A DNA stretch of 39,424 nt from a virus. The notes under the pieces were generated by a model that ran no database searches, was not told the DNA's origin, and was given only the letters and a program-made list of their open reading frames with translations. The stretch is from the IMG/VR virus record IMGVR_UViG_3300042465_001145, positions 1 through 39,424 of that record. One strand, 5' to 3'. How positions within the stretch are numbered: the stretch's first letter is position 1; every line of letters begins with the position of its first letter. The position numbers and the translations under genes are program-made. Positions 21,994 to 31,037 of the stretch are shown piece by piece.

Positions 21994-23883
21994 ATGGATT
22001 ACTATCAACAGTTTATTGCAAAGAGTCGTTACAGTCGGTTCCTGCCTGAGAAGAATCGCCGTGAACACTGGGAAGAATCAGTAGACCGATACTTTACTTT
22101 TATGTTTAATCATTTGGAAGAGAAGTACAAGTTCTCTCCTAACAATGACCTACGCCTAGAGCTTATCAGTGCTGTCAAGAACCTGGATGTTATGCCATCC
22201 ATGAGGGCTATCATGACCGCAGGCAAGGCACTAGACCGTGACAACACTGCTGGTTATAACTGCAGCTACCTGCCTATCGATGACCCTAAAGCATTTGATG
22301 AGGCTATGTATATTCTCCTGTGTGGAACAGGTGTAGGCTTTTCTGTGGAGCATAAATATGTCGATCAATTACCTGAAGTCCCGGATCAGTTGTTTGATTC
22401 TCAGACTACTATTTCGGTTGCGGATTCAAAAGAAGGATGGGCCAAAGCACTACGCCAACTCATCGCTTTACTATATTCTGGGGAAGTTGCAAAATACGAT
22501 CTTAATAGAATTCGACCTGCAGGAGCCAGACTCAAAACTTTTGGAGGACGTGCCTCTGGTCCCGGACCTTTGGATGAGCTTTTTAAGTTCACTATCGCCA
22601 AGTTCAGAGGAGCAGTGGGTAGAAAACTTACATCAATCGAATGTCATGATCTTCTCTGTAAAATCGGGGAAGTTGTTGTTGTCGGTGGAGTACGAAGGAG
22701 TGCAATGATCAGTCTGTCTGATCTCGAAGATGACCGTATGAGGAGCGCAAAGAGTGGAAACTGGTGGGAACAAACAGGACATAGAGCACTTGCTAACAAC
22801 AGCGCAGCTTACATTAATAAGCCAGATATTGGACAGTTTCTCCAAGAATGGACAAGCCTTTACAACAGTCACTCTGGAGAGCGAGGAATCTTCTCACGAG
22901 AGGCAAGTCAAAGTCAAGCTGCAAAGAACGGCAGACGTAATCAGGATTATGACTTCGGAACTAATCCCTGTAGCGAAATCATACTACGACCCTATCAGTT
23001 CTGTAACCTCACAGAAGTCGTTGTACGGGCCGAGGATACCGTTGCAGACTTGGCTAACAAAGTACGCATCGCCACAATCTTAGGCACGTTCCAGAGCACT
23101 CTGACGCACTTCCCATATCTTCGTAAGATTTGGCAGAAGAACACTGAGGAGGAGCGCCTCTTGGGTGTATCATTAACTGGTATCTTAGATAATCCTTGGA
23201 TGGGGAGGGTCTGTGAAAGCACTACGCAATCTCTTGAATACTTACGCGATGTCTCCATTAATACCAACAATGAGTTTGCAACACGCTTGGGAATTCCTGT
23301 GTCTGCTGCGATTACTTGTGTCAAACCTAGCGGCACTGTGTCTCAACTTGTTAATTCTGCCTCTGGTATTCATACTCGACATAGTAACTATTATATTCGC
23401 CGTGTTCGTGGTGACAAGAAAGATCCGCTGACTAAGTTCCTGACAGACTCTGGTATTCCTACAGAGGATTGTGTCATGAGGCCTGATAGCACTGCTGTGT
23501 TTTCTTTCCCAGTGAAAGCACCAGAGTCTTCTCGTACTCGTGATGATCTGACAGCTATGCAGCACCTTGATCTGTGGCTGATGTACCAGCGTCACTGGTG
23601 TGAGCACAAACCTTCAGTGACTATCTCTGTCAAGGAAGATGAGTGGATGGACGTAGGAGCGTGGGTGTGGAGGAACTTTGATGAGCTTAGTGGTATCTCA
23701 TTCCTGCCTTGGGATGGAGGCTCTTATCGACAAGCACCTTACGAGGAGTGTACTAAAGAGCAGTACGAAGAGCTTCTATCTAAGATGCCTACAGATATCT
23801 TGTGGGATAACCTTAAGGAAGAAGATGATAATGTCGAAGGCGCACAGACATTAGCGTGTGTCGCAGGTCACTGTGAGATTTGA
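21994..23883 (+). CDS. nrdJ: Class II ribonucleotide reductase
   Basis: A 629-residue adenosylcobalamin-dependent reductase of the monomeric Lactobacillus leichmannii type (that enzyme has 739 residues). C90 (YNCSYLPID) and C337 would be the redox pair, C326 the radical cysteine and E328 the acid/base (NPCSEIILRPYQFCNL); C622 and C627 (CVAGHC) the C-terminal shuttle pair. Cys spacings match the known enzyme. It makes dNTPs without oxygen or a second subunit but depends on host-derived B12. Confidence 0.92.
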   Translation: MDYYQQFIAKSRYSRFLPEKNRREHWEESVDRYFTFMFNHLEEKYKFSPNNDLRLELISAVKNLDVMPSMRAIMTAGKALDRDNTAGYNCSYLPIDDPKAFDEAMYILLCGTGVGFSVEHKYVDQLPEVPDQLFDSQTTISVADSKEGWAKALRQLIALLYSGEVAKYDLNRIRPAGARLKTFGGRASGPGPLDELFKFTIAKFRGAVGRKLTSIECHDLLCKIGEVVVVGGVRRSAMISLSDLEDDRMRSAKSGNWWEQTGHRALANNSAAYINKPDIGQFLQEWTSLYNSHSGERGIFSREASQSQAAKNGRRNQDYDFGTNPCSEIILRPYQFCNLTEVVVRAEDTVADLANKVRIATILGTFQSTLTHFPYLRKIWQKNTEEERLLGVSLTGILDNPWMGRVCESTTQSLEYLRDVSINTNNEFATRLGIPVSAAITCVKPSGTVSQLVNSASGIHTRHSNYYIRRVRGDKKDPLTKFLTDSGIPTEDCVMRPDSTAVFSFPVKAPESSRTRDDLTAMQHLDLWLMYQRHWCEHKPSVTISVKEDEWMDVGAWVWRNFDELSGISFLPWDGGSYRQAPYEECTKEQYEELLSKMPTDILWDNLKEEDDNVEGAQTLACVAGHCEI

Positions 23884-23884
23884 T

Positions 23885-24010
23885 ATGAATATAGACCTAT
23901 GTATTATATCTGGATTGATGTTTGGTTTTGAGTATGTTGAAGTTGTAGATGATGAAGAACGATATATTGTAGTAGACTTTGCGTTCTTACGGATTCTTAT
24001 CAACTTTTAA
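23885..24010 (+). CDS. Small hypothetical protein ending early operon
   Basis: A 41-residue protein (begins MNIDLCIISGLMFGFEYVEV; ends VDFAFLRILINF), hydrophobic with a short acidic centre. It begins 1 base after the reductase stop and converges on the lysozyme gene, overlapping its last 24 bases. I recall similar small phage proteins; no function known. Confidence 0.55.
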   Translation: MNIDLCIISGLMFGFEYVEVVDDEERYIVVDFAFLRILINF

Positions 24011-24478
24011 ATAGAGTGTGCTTTCATCCTTCCTGCGCTTAACAAGGCCGGGAAGGACTTTTCCCCCAGCTTTCGTCCACTGCATGAAAGCTTCTGCAGC
24101 CCCTTCAAACTCACCCCTGTTATGCTTCTGTCTTATTGTGCTACGCTGGAGGTTACCCAGTCCCACATTAAAAGCAAAGCTGACGAGTGCATCAAACCTA
24201 GACTGAGTAAGATTAGTAGGACACAGTCGTAGTACACCTCTCTCAAACGTGAGGAGATCCTTGGCGAGTATGTCATCAACCTCAGCCATAGGCAAGACTC
24301 TGTCCCACCCACTGGGTATTGCGAGGTTTTTACGCTCCTCAAATGGAACCCTGATATGGTTGGGGTCTATGACATGACCAACGCCCACTGTCCACAGCAA
24401 AGCTGGACACCTGTAACTGCGTGTCCTTACCCCTTCGTGGTGCTTGATCATCTCGATGCATTCTTTGGATACTTTCAT
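23987..24478 (-). CDS. Endolysin, GH24 lysozyme
   Basis: A 163-residue T4-lysozyme-family muramidase. Catalytic E15 (HHEG), C24 and T30 fit the E-8aa-(D/C)-5aa-T triad of phage GH24 endolysins, in the Cys variant; VGVGH follows. The C-terminal half has FDALVSFAFNVG and GLVKRRKDE, typical of the family. No signal or SAR segment, so export should need the holin encoded next to it (ATGA overlap). Confidence 0.92.
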   Translation of the reverse strand: MKVSKECIEMIKHHEGVRTRSYRCPALLWTVGVGHVIDPNHIRVPFEERKNLAIPSGWDRVLPMAEVDDILAKDLLTFERGVLRLCPTNLTQSRFDALVSFAFNVGLGNLQRSTIRQKHNRGEFEGAAEAFMQWTKAGGKVLPGLVKRRKDESTLYLKVDKNP

Positions 24479-24960
24479 TTCTTATTAAAAGACTGTGACC
24501 CAAACCAGAAGGCTATGATAGACGAGAAGATTATGGCTGAGTCCTCATCCCAGAGCAGGTTCAGTGCCTCGTCAAATGGGACGTTCTGCTTCCAAGCGTA
24601 GAAGAACCCAAACACATTTACCATTACCAGCATTAGGAACATACCGTAGGTAATGACTGGCCTGACGCTGGCTCTCAGGTTTATGACCCACTTACTGGCT
24701 CCTTGTCCTATGGCTATATCGTGGGCATATAGGGCTTCCTTCTCCTGAACTGCAGACTGCATTGCAATTTGGTCAGTCCTAATCTCCTCCACCCTAGCCT
24801 GAGCTAGGAACCCCTTCTCTGCCATCTCCAATTCCCTAGCCATCTGCAATTTAGCCAGCTCTACTTCGTGTTTTTTATCAGACTTATCTTGGAAAAAGTC
24901 TAGGAACTTAGGGAGACCACCAGCCAAGAAGGAGACAAGGGTAGAAAATAGGGTAATCAT
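24475..24960 (-). CDS. Holin (three-helix GTA-type)
   Basis: A 161-residue protein with an N-terminal hydrophobic segment (LFSTLVSFLAGGLPKFL), a long charged helix (30-85), and two strong membrane segments near 105-125 (YGMFLMLVMVNVFGFFYAW) and 140-155 (IIFSSIIAFWFG). The arrangement and RASVRPVITY motif match the 3-TM holin family of gene-transfer agents and podoviruses. It lies next to the lysozyme. Confidence 0.8.
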   Translation of the reverse strand: MITLFSTLVSFLAGGLPKFLDFFQDKSDKKHEVELAKLQMARELEMAEKGFLAQARVEEIRTDQIAMQSAVQEKEALYAHDIAIGQGASKWVINLRASVRPVITYGMFLMLVMVNVFGFFYAWKQNVPFDEALNLLWDEDSAIIFSSIIAFWFGSQSFNKK

Positions 24961-24969
24961 AGACGGTCC

Positions 24970-25407
24970 TTAAGGTTTATAGCCAAGCACATAGAAAAAA
25001 CTAACCAATATAAAAGCCGTTAGGAAGCAGTACCACTTGAGCATTGCTAGCTTGTGGAGATCCCTGCCGTACTCGTCAGTCAGATCCTTGTTGTCTTTCA
25101 GGATTCTGTCCTTGATTACCATGATCTCCTCCCAAGCTGCTGGTCCATGCTTAGAGATGATATCTTGTTTGAGTTCTTCTTCTATCTTTTTAATCTCGTA
25201 GACTCCCCGCCATTCTTCTACTGCTGAGAAGACAGATGTATCTGATGGTCTTTGCTTTTGTTTACGCCTGAATGAAGCTCTGGCCTGAAGGTCAGCTTTG
25301 CCTAGGTCTTGTATGTCCTTAGTAACTGATTCTAGTTCTTTCCCTACCGCCAGTGCTTCACGAATACCAGCTACTGCTGCCTTAGCAGCCCCGGTAACTT
25401 CGCTCAT
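24970..25407 (-). CDS. Hypothetical lysis-region membrane protein
   Basis: A 145-residue protein: N-terminal Ala-rich helix (AAKAAVAGIREAL), long charged coiled coil, and one C-terminal membrane segment (WYCFLTAFILVSFFYVLGY). No lipobox. By position and shape it could be a spanin-like or holin-accessory protein, or a minor virion protein; it belongs to a type I recall from marine podoviruses without known function. Confidence 0.6.
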   Translation of the reverse strand: MSEVTGAAKAAVAGIREALAVGKELESVTKDIQDLGKADLQARASFRRKQKQRPSDTSVFSAVEEWRGVYEIKKIEEELKQDIISKHGPAAWEEIMVIKDRILKDNKDLTDEYGRDLHKLAMLKWYCFLTAFILVSFFYVLGYKP

Positions 25408-25408
25408 G

Positions 25409-27301
25409 TTAGTCCTCCAAGTCTTCTTCGGTTGCCCTTACTCCTCGTTTCTTCAAGACTTGTCTGCGGAACTCAGTAGCGAACTCAGGATCTGAAGACA
25501 TCTTTTCACCAAACATAATGTTAGTAGCGGCTAGTCTACCACGCTCTGCTACTCGTTTCATGATAAATCTTTTTTGTTCTTTGGTATAGTTATTAAACTC
25601 AGGACTTTCAACTATTGGTGTTAGTAATTCATTAATCAGTTGCCCTGATGTCTTAGAATATTTCTCATAGGTGGAAGCATCTAGTTCTACACCACGAATC
25701 TTCTTCTCTGGTCTAGTGTATGTAAAGCCCACATCATCAATGGCTTTCTGTAATGGGGTCTGTGTTGCTTCTTTAGTAGCAAGACCGAATGTACCCATGA
25801 GTCCATATGCAGGATTCTCTCGTGCCTCTCCAACAATGTCATACTTAACAGGTAGATCAGACCTTAATCCCGGCAGCCTGTTCTTCAAGGCATCACTAAA
25901 ACTACTGATCTCTCGCATGACAGGGTCTGCACCTCTAGCAAACTGAGCTACTGCACCCGGAACTAATACGCTTGCAAAGCTGTTGAGGTACGAACCACCA
26001 TATCTCTCAGGGTCATGGACAGCTTGTAAGAATCCAGTGATACCTTCTAGGAATGTTTTAGAAGTTAAGTTCTTTGTGATTGCTAGCACAGCATCTACTG
26101 CTAGCTTTTCAGACTTTTTTTCTGGATCTGGTAAACGAAGGTAGTCAACCATAGTTTCTACCCCGTCAGCAGTAATACCCAAGACAGTAGCCAAAGGCTC
26201 AATGCGTGAATAAGAATACCAACGATCACCAATCTTCATAGAGTATTCAGGAATACCTGCAGCAATCATCGCCTCTCTACGTCCCGGATCTTTAGGATAG
26301 CTACCAGTTAAGTTTCCATCGAATACAGCTTTTGCAGTCATTATTCCTAAGCCAGCCCCTAATAGCATACGTGCCGCCGCCTCGTCTTTCTTGCCTTTGA
26401 ATTGTTTCATTACAAGATTAACTGGAGTATAGGACAGAGCATCCTTTAGAATATTAATAGGTGTCTTAATGAATGGAGCAATAAACACAAGCTCAGGCAC
26501 TTTAGCCTTGGCACGGATCATCATGTTACCAAGCTCACCCAAGTCTTGCTGGAAGGTTTGAATCTTAGCAAAGTTAATAAGCTCGTCAGCTAGGTCAGGA
26601 GATATCTTCTTTAGTTCTTCCTGCCATGCACGAGTAGCTCCTACCTTGGTTGGGTCAGAGATATCTATAGTACGAATAGAATCGTATAGTTCATCTCTGG
26701 TCTTACCATTAAGTTTACCTTCAGGAACGCTGCGAGATATGCGATATGCTTTAGCATTAAGCTGCATCCTACGGAAGATAGCTTTAGAAAACTCGTCTAC
26801 TGCAACAGAAGCTTTAGTAGGTACTGTAACAATAGGAGCTATGGCTTTTTCAATAGGACCAGAAGATATAGATTTACCAAATGCTGTTGACGTATCGACC
26901 AAAGTCTTATCTAAAGGCATACCTTCGATGTAACCAGCTTTTAAAAAGCCGATACCTTCTGCCAAGCCATCAAAGAAACCACGCATCATAGCAGTAGTCT
27001 CTCCAAGTTTAACCTTGTTTCCCGGCATCAGACCAAGTAACGCACGTTCAGCAATAAGGAAAGGAGCTTTAACAAGTGTAGAATATAAGTTTACTATAGG
27101 CGTTCCAATAGCTGAGATAAATGAGTTGACTACAATCTCAGACATACGCTGACGAAAGCCGGGAGATGTAGCAACCTCTTTAGTTGCCTTAGCTTTCATT
27201 GCTGTCTTTGCGCCCTCATCAATAGCTAGTCCATCTATTGCACGAATCCCATCAAAATATGCATCAATAGCTTTCTTACAAGCGTCTTGGTTTTTTAACA
27301 C
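25409..27301 (-). CDS. Large internal virion / ejection protein (LPD38-like)
   Basis: A 630-residue, mostly helical protein with hydrophobic stretches (FISAIGTPIVNLYS; MLLGAGLGIMTAKAVF). PFIKTPINILKDALSYTP and the downstream DRWYSYSRIEPLATVLG resemble a large-polyvalent-protein-associated domain (LPD38 by memory). In podoviruses such proteins are packaged and ejected with DNA. Start is GTG with GGAGG 7 bases upstream, overlapping the end of the preceding gene by 7 bases. Confidence 0.7.
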   Translation of the reverse strand: MLKNQDACKKAIDAYFDGIRAIDGLAIDEGAKTAMKAKATKEVATSPGFRQRMSEIVVNSFISAIGTPIVNLYSTLVKAPFLIAERALLGLMPGNKVKLGETTAMMRGFFDGLAEGIGFLKAGYIEGMPLDKTLVDTSTAFGKSISSGPIEKAIAPIVTVPTKASVAVDEFSKAIFRRMQLNAKAYRISRSVPEGKLNGKTRDELYDSIRTIDISDPTKVGATRAWQEELKKISPDLADELINFAKIQTFQQDLGELGNMMIRAKAKVPELVFIAPFIKTPINILKDALSYTPVNLVMKQFKGKKDEAAARMLLGAGLGIMTAKAVFDGNLTGSYPKDPGRREAMIAAGIPEYSMKIGDRWYSYSRIEPLATVLGITADGVETMVDYLRLPDPEKKSEKLAVDAVLAITKNLTSKTFLEGITGFLQAVHDPERYGGSYLNSFASVLVPGAVAQFARGADPVMREISSFSDALKNRLPGLRSDLPVKYDIVGEARENPAYGLMGTFGLATKEATQTPLQKAIDDVGFTYTRPEKKIRGVELDASTYEKYSKTSGQLINELLTPIVESPEFNNYTKEQKRFIMKRVAERGRLAATNIMFGEKMSSDPEFATEFRRQVLKKRGVRATEEDLED

Positions 27302-28911
27302 TTAAGTCCTCCAAGATACGGTGGTAACGTACCGTTTGAATTTATAATTTTCTTAACCTGTTTAGTATATGCCAAAGCACGTCCTAGATTACTGATGTTA
27401 CCATCAAGTGAGGACGATAAGGCATTGACAGTAGCAAATCGCTGAGCAATGTAAGCGTACATCTCTTCGTTGTTCTGCTCTTTAGCTAGCCTAGCTACAT
27501 CTTTTAACTGGTCAAGTTGGTTTAATTCTGATGCAAGAGCTTTAGAAATCTTCGATGTAAGCTCTGCACCTAACACCTCTTCTTGCTTACGGTTAACAAA
27601 TGCAGAGACAACAGTCTCATAAGGAACTGACTCTCCTTTAATCTCTACCTGCTCCCAAGTCTTTGCTGCTTTCTCTCTGTTAAACCTACCAAAGGTTGGT
27701 CCAATAAGCTGAGATAAAGCATCAGTCATTGTCTCATCTCTTGATAGAGCGGTCTTAAGATTCTGTCCTTTGAATGGGTTCTCAGGAGCAATCATCTTAG
27801 CAAACTGAGTAGGGGACAGAGGGTAGTTACGAATAGGATCAGTTAAGAAGTCCCTGTAATCTCCAGTCTTTTCTGCTTTTAAGTATGAACTAGACTCAGC
27901 AAACGCATCGTCAGTAACCTTTGCACTTTTGATTGAAGCTTTCTGGTCAAAGTCTGCCTTTATTAAAGCAGCCTGTTGCTGTGCCACGGTATCTGGTGGT
28001 TCTTTTGCACCACGGAACAATGCAGCAGCCTGTGGGTTAGTAGTCTCTAAGGCATCAGCTACTTCATCAAATGCTTTATTAGGTAGTAAGTCTACGTCCT
28101 CGTAGCGAGCAAGCACCTTGTCTACTATAGCTTGGTCTGTATCAGGTAAACGTGATAGTAGTGTAGGTTGTTGGTCTACTGGAGTAATTGGAGGAAGTTC
28201 TGCCTCAATCTCTTCCCTAGTCTTTGTGACAGGAGGAGCATCACCTTCCATCTTAGCAGCAGTTTCGTCAGCCTTACGAGCAAACCTACCAGCCAGCGCA
28301 CCAAAGCCAGCACCAAAGACAGCACCACCACCTGCACCAAAGGCTATGTTACGAAGACGAGAATCACCAAACTCTTCGTATACTGGTTCAATCGCTGCTT
28401 GAGCACCACCTAATGCGCCTAACTGAGTAGCACCTTGCAGTGCTGTCTTAGCTGAAAAGGCAACTAAGTTTGTAGGATCGCCTGCAATAGCACCAGCTAA
28501 GTAACCACCTATAGCAGCTACTGGTCTTTGCTCAAGCATTGCCCTATATTCTTGCTCTCTCTCAAAGTCTGTTAGTTGTCGTTGACCCGGAGTAGCAAGG
28601 CTCGTTGTTTCAGGAGATATTGGAGAACCGAGCATACCAGTTAAAGGATCAACGTAACCCTCTGGTGTAATACCAGTCTGCTCAGTAGCTCCTACATCAA
28701 TACCTGTTTTACGTAGTACGTCAGCGCCGCCACGAATAAACGCAGTAGCGCCCCGCTCAGCACCACGAGCAAAAGTTTCTCCAGCGCCAAACTCTTCTCC
28801 AGCTAATAGCTTTAATGCTGGTAGAGATACGGCCTCAAGATTGCCTTCTGATAGTGCTCGTAAGTCAGATATAGATAGAGATTTTAAAACAGATTGATTT
28901 ATCTCAGCCAT
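27295..28911 (-). CDS. Probable internal virion / ejection protein
   Basis: A 538-residue protein. A helical N-terminus (SISDLRALSEG), a Gly/Ala-rich segment near 195-210 (AFGAGGGAVFGAGFGALAG) that may insert into membranes, and a helical charged C-terminal half. It precedes and is translationally coupled to the LPD38-like gene. Together they look like a polyvalent ejection protein split into consecutive genes. No enzyme motif recognised. Confidence 0.65.
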   Translation of the reverse strand: MAEINQSVLKSLSISDLRALSEGNLEAVSLPALKLLAGEEFGAGETFARGAERGATAFIRGGADVLRKTGIDVGATEQTGITPEGYVDPLTGMLGSPISPETTSLATPGQRQLTDFEREQEYRAMLEQRPVAAIGGYLAGAIAGDPTNLVAFSAKTALQGATQLGALGGAQAAIEPVYEEFGDSRLRNIAFGAGGGAVFGAGFGALAGRFARKADETAAKMEGDAPPVTKTREEIEAELPPITPVDQQPTLLSRLPDTDQAIVDKVLARYEDVDLLPNKAFDEVADALETTNPQAAALFRGAKEPPDTVAQQQAALIKADFDQKASIKSAKVTDDAFAESSSYLKAEKTGDYRDFLTDPIRNYPLSPTQFAKMIAPENPFKGQNLKTALSRDETMTDALSQLIGPTFGRFNREKAAKTWEQVEIKGESVPYETVVSAFVNRKQEEVLGAELTSKISKALASELNQLDQLKDVARLAKEQNNEEMYAYIAQRFATVNALSSSLDGNISNLGRALAYTKQVKKIINSNGTLPPYLGGLKC

Positions 28912-29723
28912 TATTTATTCTTTAAACGCCTGTTAAGTTCTTCTTGATAGATGTTAGGAACAACGCCTCCACCACCAGTTCCTTGAGGAGTCGTATTAGC
29001 GCCTGCACTTTGAGCACCAAACGTCTCACGGCGAATCTCATTTCCGTTACGATCAAGAATAATATATCCAGTAGTAAACCCAGTACGTGGGTCAACGATA
29101 GGCTGACGTACTACTCCACCTGCTGCAGCTTGTGCTGCTGCATAGTCTGCTTTAGTTTCAAACGCACCGTGTGTTGATTTCTTATAAGGATCTAAAGTAA
29201 CCACACCGTCATCATCAACCTTTTGAACGTACATCCTACCTTCTCTTTCAATAATTGCATCGCCCTTCTTGGTGACAAAGTTAGTAACATTACCTTGCGT
29301 AGCTTTTGTTTTCTTTATGTCTACTTCTGCTTCTTGAGCACCTACCTGACGTTCTCTTAAAGAAAGTTCTCTAGCTTGTGTTCTAGCTGCAGAAGCTTGC
29401 TTCAAAGCTTCAGGAGCTAAGTCTCCAAAACCTGCTTCTTGTAAAGCCGCAGCTACTCCTTCATAGTATGCTGCAGGATTACTAGGATCAAAAGGAACCC
29501 TGCTCATAATAGCTTGAACTTGTGATACTCTACGAAGACCAGCATCTCCAGTGTCCATAAAGCTTCGACCAGAAGCTATATTACCGATGCCTCTACCAAG
29601 CAAAGCCCCGATAGCACCTGCTGCATCTCCACTAGGATTTAGACGTTGCATCTCCTGCTGAACCATCTGCCTACGAAGGTAGTCTGGATCACTCTGTAAT
29701 ATTTGCTGTGTTGAAAATCCCAT
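28911..29723 (-). CDS. Probable internal virion protein
   Basis: A 270-residue protein: N-terminal helices with QQILQSDPDYLRRQMVQQEM, a Gly/Ala segment (AAGAIGALLGRGIG), a long charged helix (110-150) and a beta-rich C-terminus with VVRQPIVDPRTGFTTGYIILD. AGGAG before ATG. Lies among ejection-protein candidates; no family named. Confidence 0.6.
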   Translation of the reverse strand: MGFSTQQILQSDPDYLRRQMVQQEMQRLNPSGDAAGAIGALLGRGIGNIASGRSFMDTGDAGLRRVSQVQAIMSRVPFDPSNPAAYYEGVAAALQEAGFGDLAPEALKQASAARTQARELSLRERQVGAQEAEVDIKKTKATQGNVTNFVTKKGDAIIEREGRMYVQKVDDDGVVTLDPYKKSTHGAFETKADYAAAQAAAGGVVRQPIVDPRTGFTTGYIILDRNGNEIRRETFGAQSAGANTTPQGTGGGGVVPNIYQEELNRRLKNK

Positions 29724-29736
29724 ATCTATCTCCTAA

Positions 29737-30753
29737 TTAACCGTACCAAGGATTGTCTGCAGTACCTCCCCAAGACTGCCCACCGTATGTGGGAGCACTG
29801 CCTCCAGCCCAAGGACTTGATCCACCAAAACTTCCTGAAAAGCCGCCAACAGCAGCATTCAACATCTTATTCATAAAGCCAGTTAACTGACCAGATGCAG
29901 CATCTCCTGCAGCTCTTTGAGTTGTTGCAGCACTGGATAGGCCAGAGCTAAGAAGCTGAGAACCAACATTAGCACCAGACTGTGCAGCGCCTCCAACTTG
30001 TAAGCCAAGTTTAAACGGCTGTTGTCCTAATTCTTCAATACTTCCAATAGTACCAAGGTAAGATTGTAAAGGACCAAGAGACTGTGTTGGGATAGCGTAC
30101 TGTTCGCCAAGACGTTGAGAGCCTAAGCCAAATAAACCACTACCAAACTGAACTTGTTGTTGTGCTTGCTGCTCTGCTGAAACAATATCTTGAGCACGTT
30201 GTGCTTCACGAGCACGAGCTAAGCTATAGAGTTCAGGCTGTCCTATACCACCAATATTTAACCCAGCACGACCACGCCCAAAAGCACCAGAGGCTAGTCT
30301 TTGTTCTTCTTGAAGCTGTGATGGCAACCTTGCTTCTTGTAGCTGACTATAGATACGCTGACGAGCAGCATCTGGAGACTCAGAGATATATTGACCACCA
30401 AGATTAAACAGACGTTGAGCAGCCATACCTAAAGGCTGTGCTGCCATCTGCGCCTCTTCAGCAGTCGTAACAGCCCCTCCTGTTAAAGCCATTATTTGAT
30501 CTTGAATAGCCTTTAACTCAGGTGCTACTGTATAACTAGCGCCTGTGACACGAGGGACACCACCAACATCTGTAATATCAAACGCACCAGTACCAAACCG
30601 TGATGTCATTCCAACAGGACGGAAGGCAGCTACTTGAGCGCCTAAACGAGCAGCTTCTCTTTGAGCAGCAGCGGCTTGTTCGCCTCGTTGCTGTGTTCCT
30701 TTAATGTCGGTTAAGCCTAAAGCATCCGTTACACCACCAATCAACTTACCCAT
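29737..30753 (-). CDS. Probable internal virion protein
   Basis: A 338-residue protein, rich in Gly, Ala and Gln, with EQAAAAQREAARLGAQ near the N-terminus, long helical Gln-rich stretches (RAREAQRAQDIVSAEQQAQQQ), and a Gly/Ser/Trp-rich tail. Small and low-charge residues plus position suggest an ejection protein like T7 gp14-type proteins. TAATG coupling with the upstream gene. Confidence 0.6.
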   Translation of the reverse strand: MGKLIGGVTDALGLTDIKGTQQRGEQAAAAQREAARLGAQVAAFRPVGMTSRFGTGAFDITDVGGVPRVTGASYTVAPELKAIQDQIMALTGGAVTTAEEAQMAAQPLGMAAQRLFNLGGQYISESPDAARQRIYSQLQEARLPSQLQEEQRLASGAFGRGRAGLNIGGIGQPELYSLARAREAQRAQDIVSAEQQAQQQVQFGSGLFGLGSQRLGEQYAIPTQSLGPLQSYLGTIGSIEELGQQPFKLGLQVGGAAQSGANVGSQLLSSGLSSAATTQRAAGDAASGQLTGFMNKMLNAAVGGFSGSFGGSSPWAGGSAPTYGGQSWGGTADNPWYG

Positions 30754-31037
30754 TATAAACTCCTAACATTAATCTGATAAACATTTCCATCGTTTCCTAT
30801 CAAATTTTTTAAATATTCAAATCCTATCGTTTTACTAAACTTACTAAGCTTACCATTGTCTATCATTGCATATAAAGGAGCATTGAGTAGTGATTGAAGC
30901 TGGTTTAAATCTCTAATATAATGTTTCTTTGTTTCTGCTGACCACTTAAACACATCTGTATGAAGCCAGTATAAGTTACTAAACAACTCCAAGTACATTA
31001 TATATTCTTGTCTATTTACTACTGGAAACTTATACAT
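30753..31037 (-). CDS. Hypothetical protein
   Basis: A 94-residue protein with many aromatic residues (EYIMYLELFSNLYWLHTDVFKW) and no recognised family. ATG at 31037 overlaps the tail-collar stop as TGATG, preferred over a TTG 21 bases upstream. More AT-rich than neighbours; possibly an insertion into the tail operon. Confidence 0.6.
   Translation of the reverse strand: MYKFPVVNRQEYIMYLELFSNLYWLHTDVFKWSAETKKHYIRDLNQLQSLLNAPLYAMIDNGKLSKFSKTIGFEYLKNLIGNDGNVYQINVRSL

Noticed and set aside
27284-27301. A-rich slippery-looking run (TTAAAAAAC) at the 538/630-residue gene border, possible programmed frameshift
   Set aside because: The upstream frame already stops before the run, and the downstream gene has its own GGAGG and GTG.
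30736-30758. TATAAT overlapping the start of the 338-residue gene as a minus promoter
   Set aside because: The TATAAT is part of the coupled stop/start (TAATG) and the -35 is weak.
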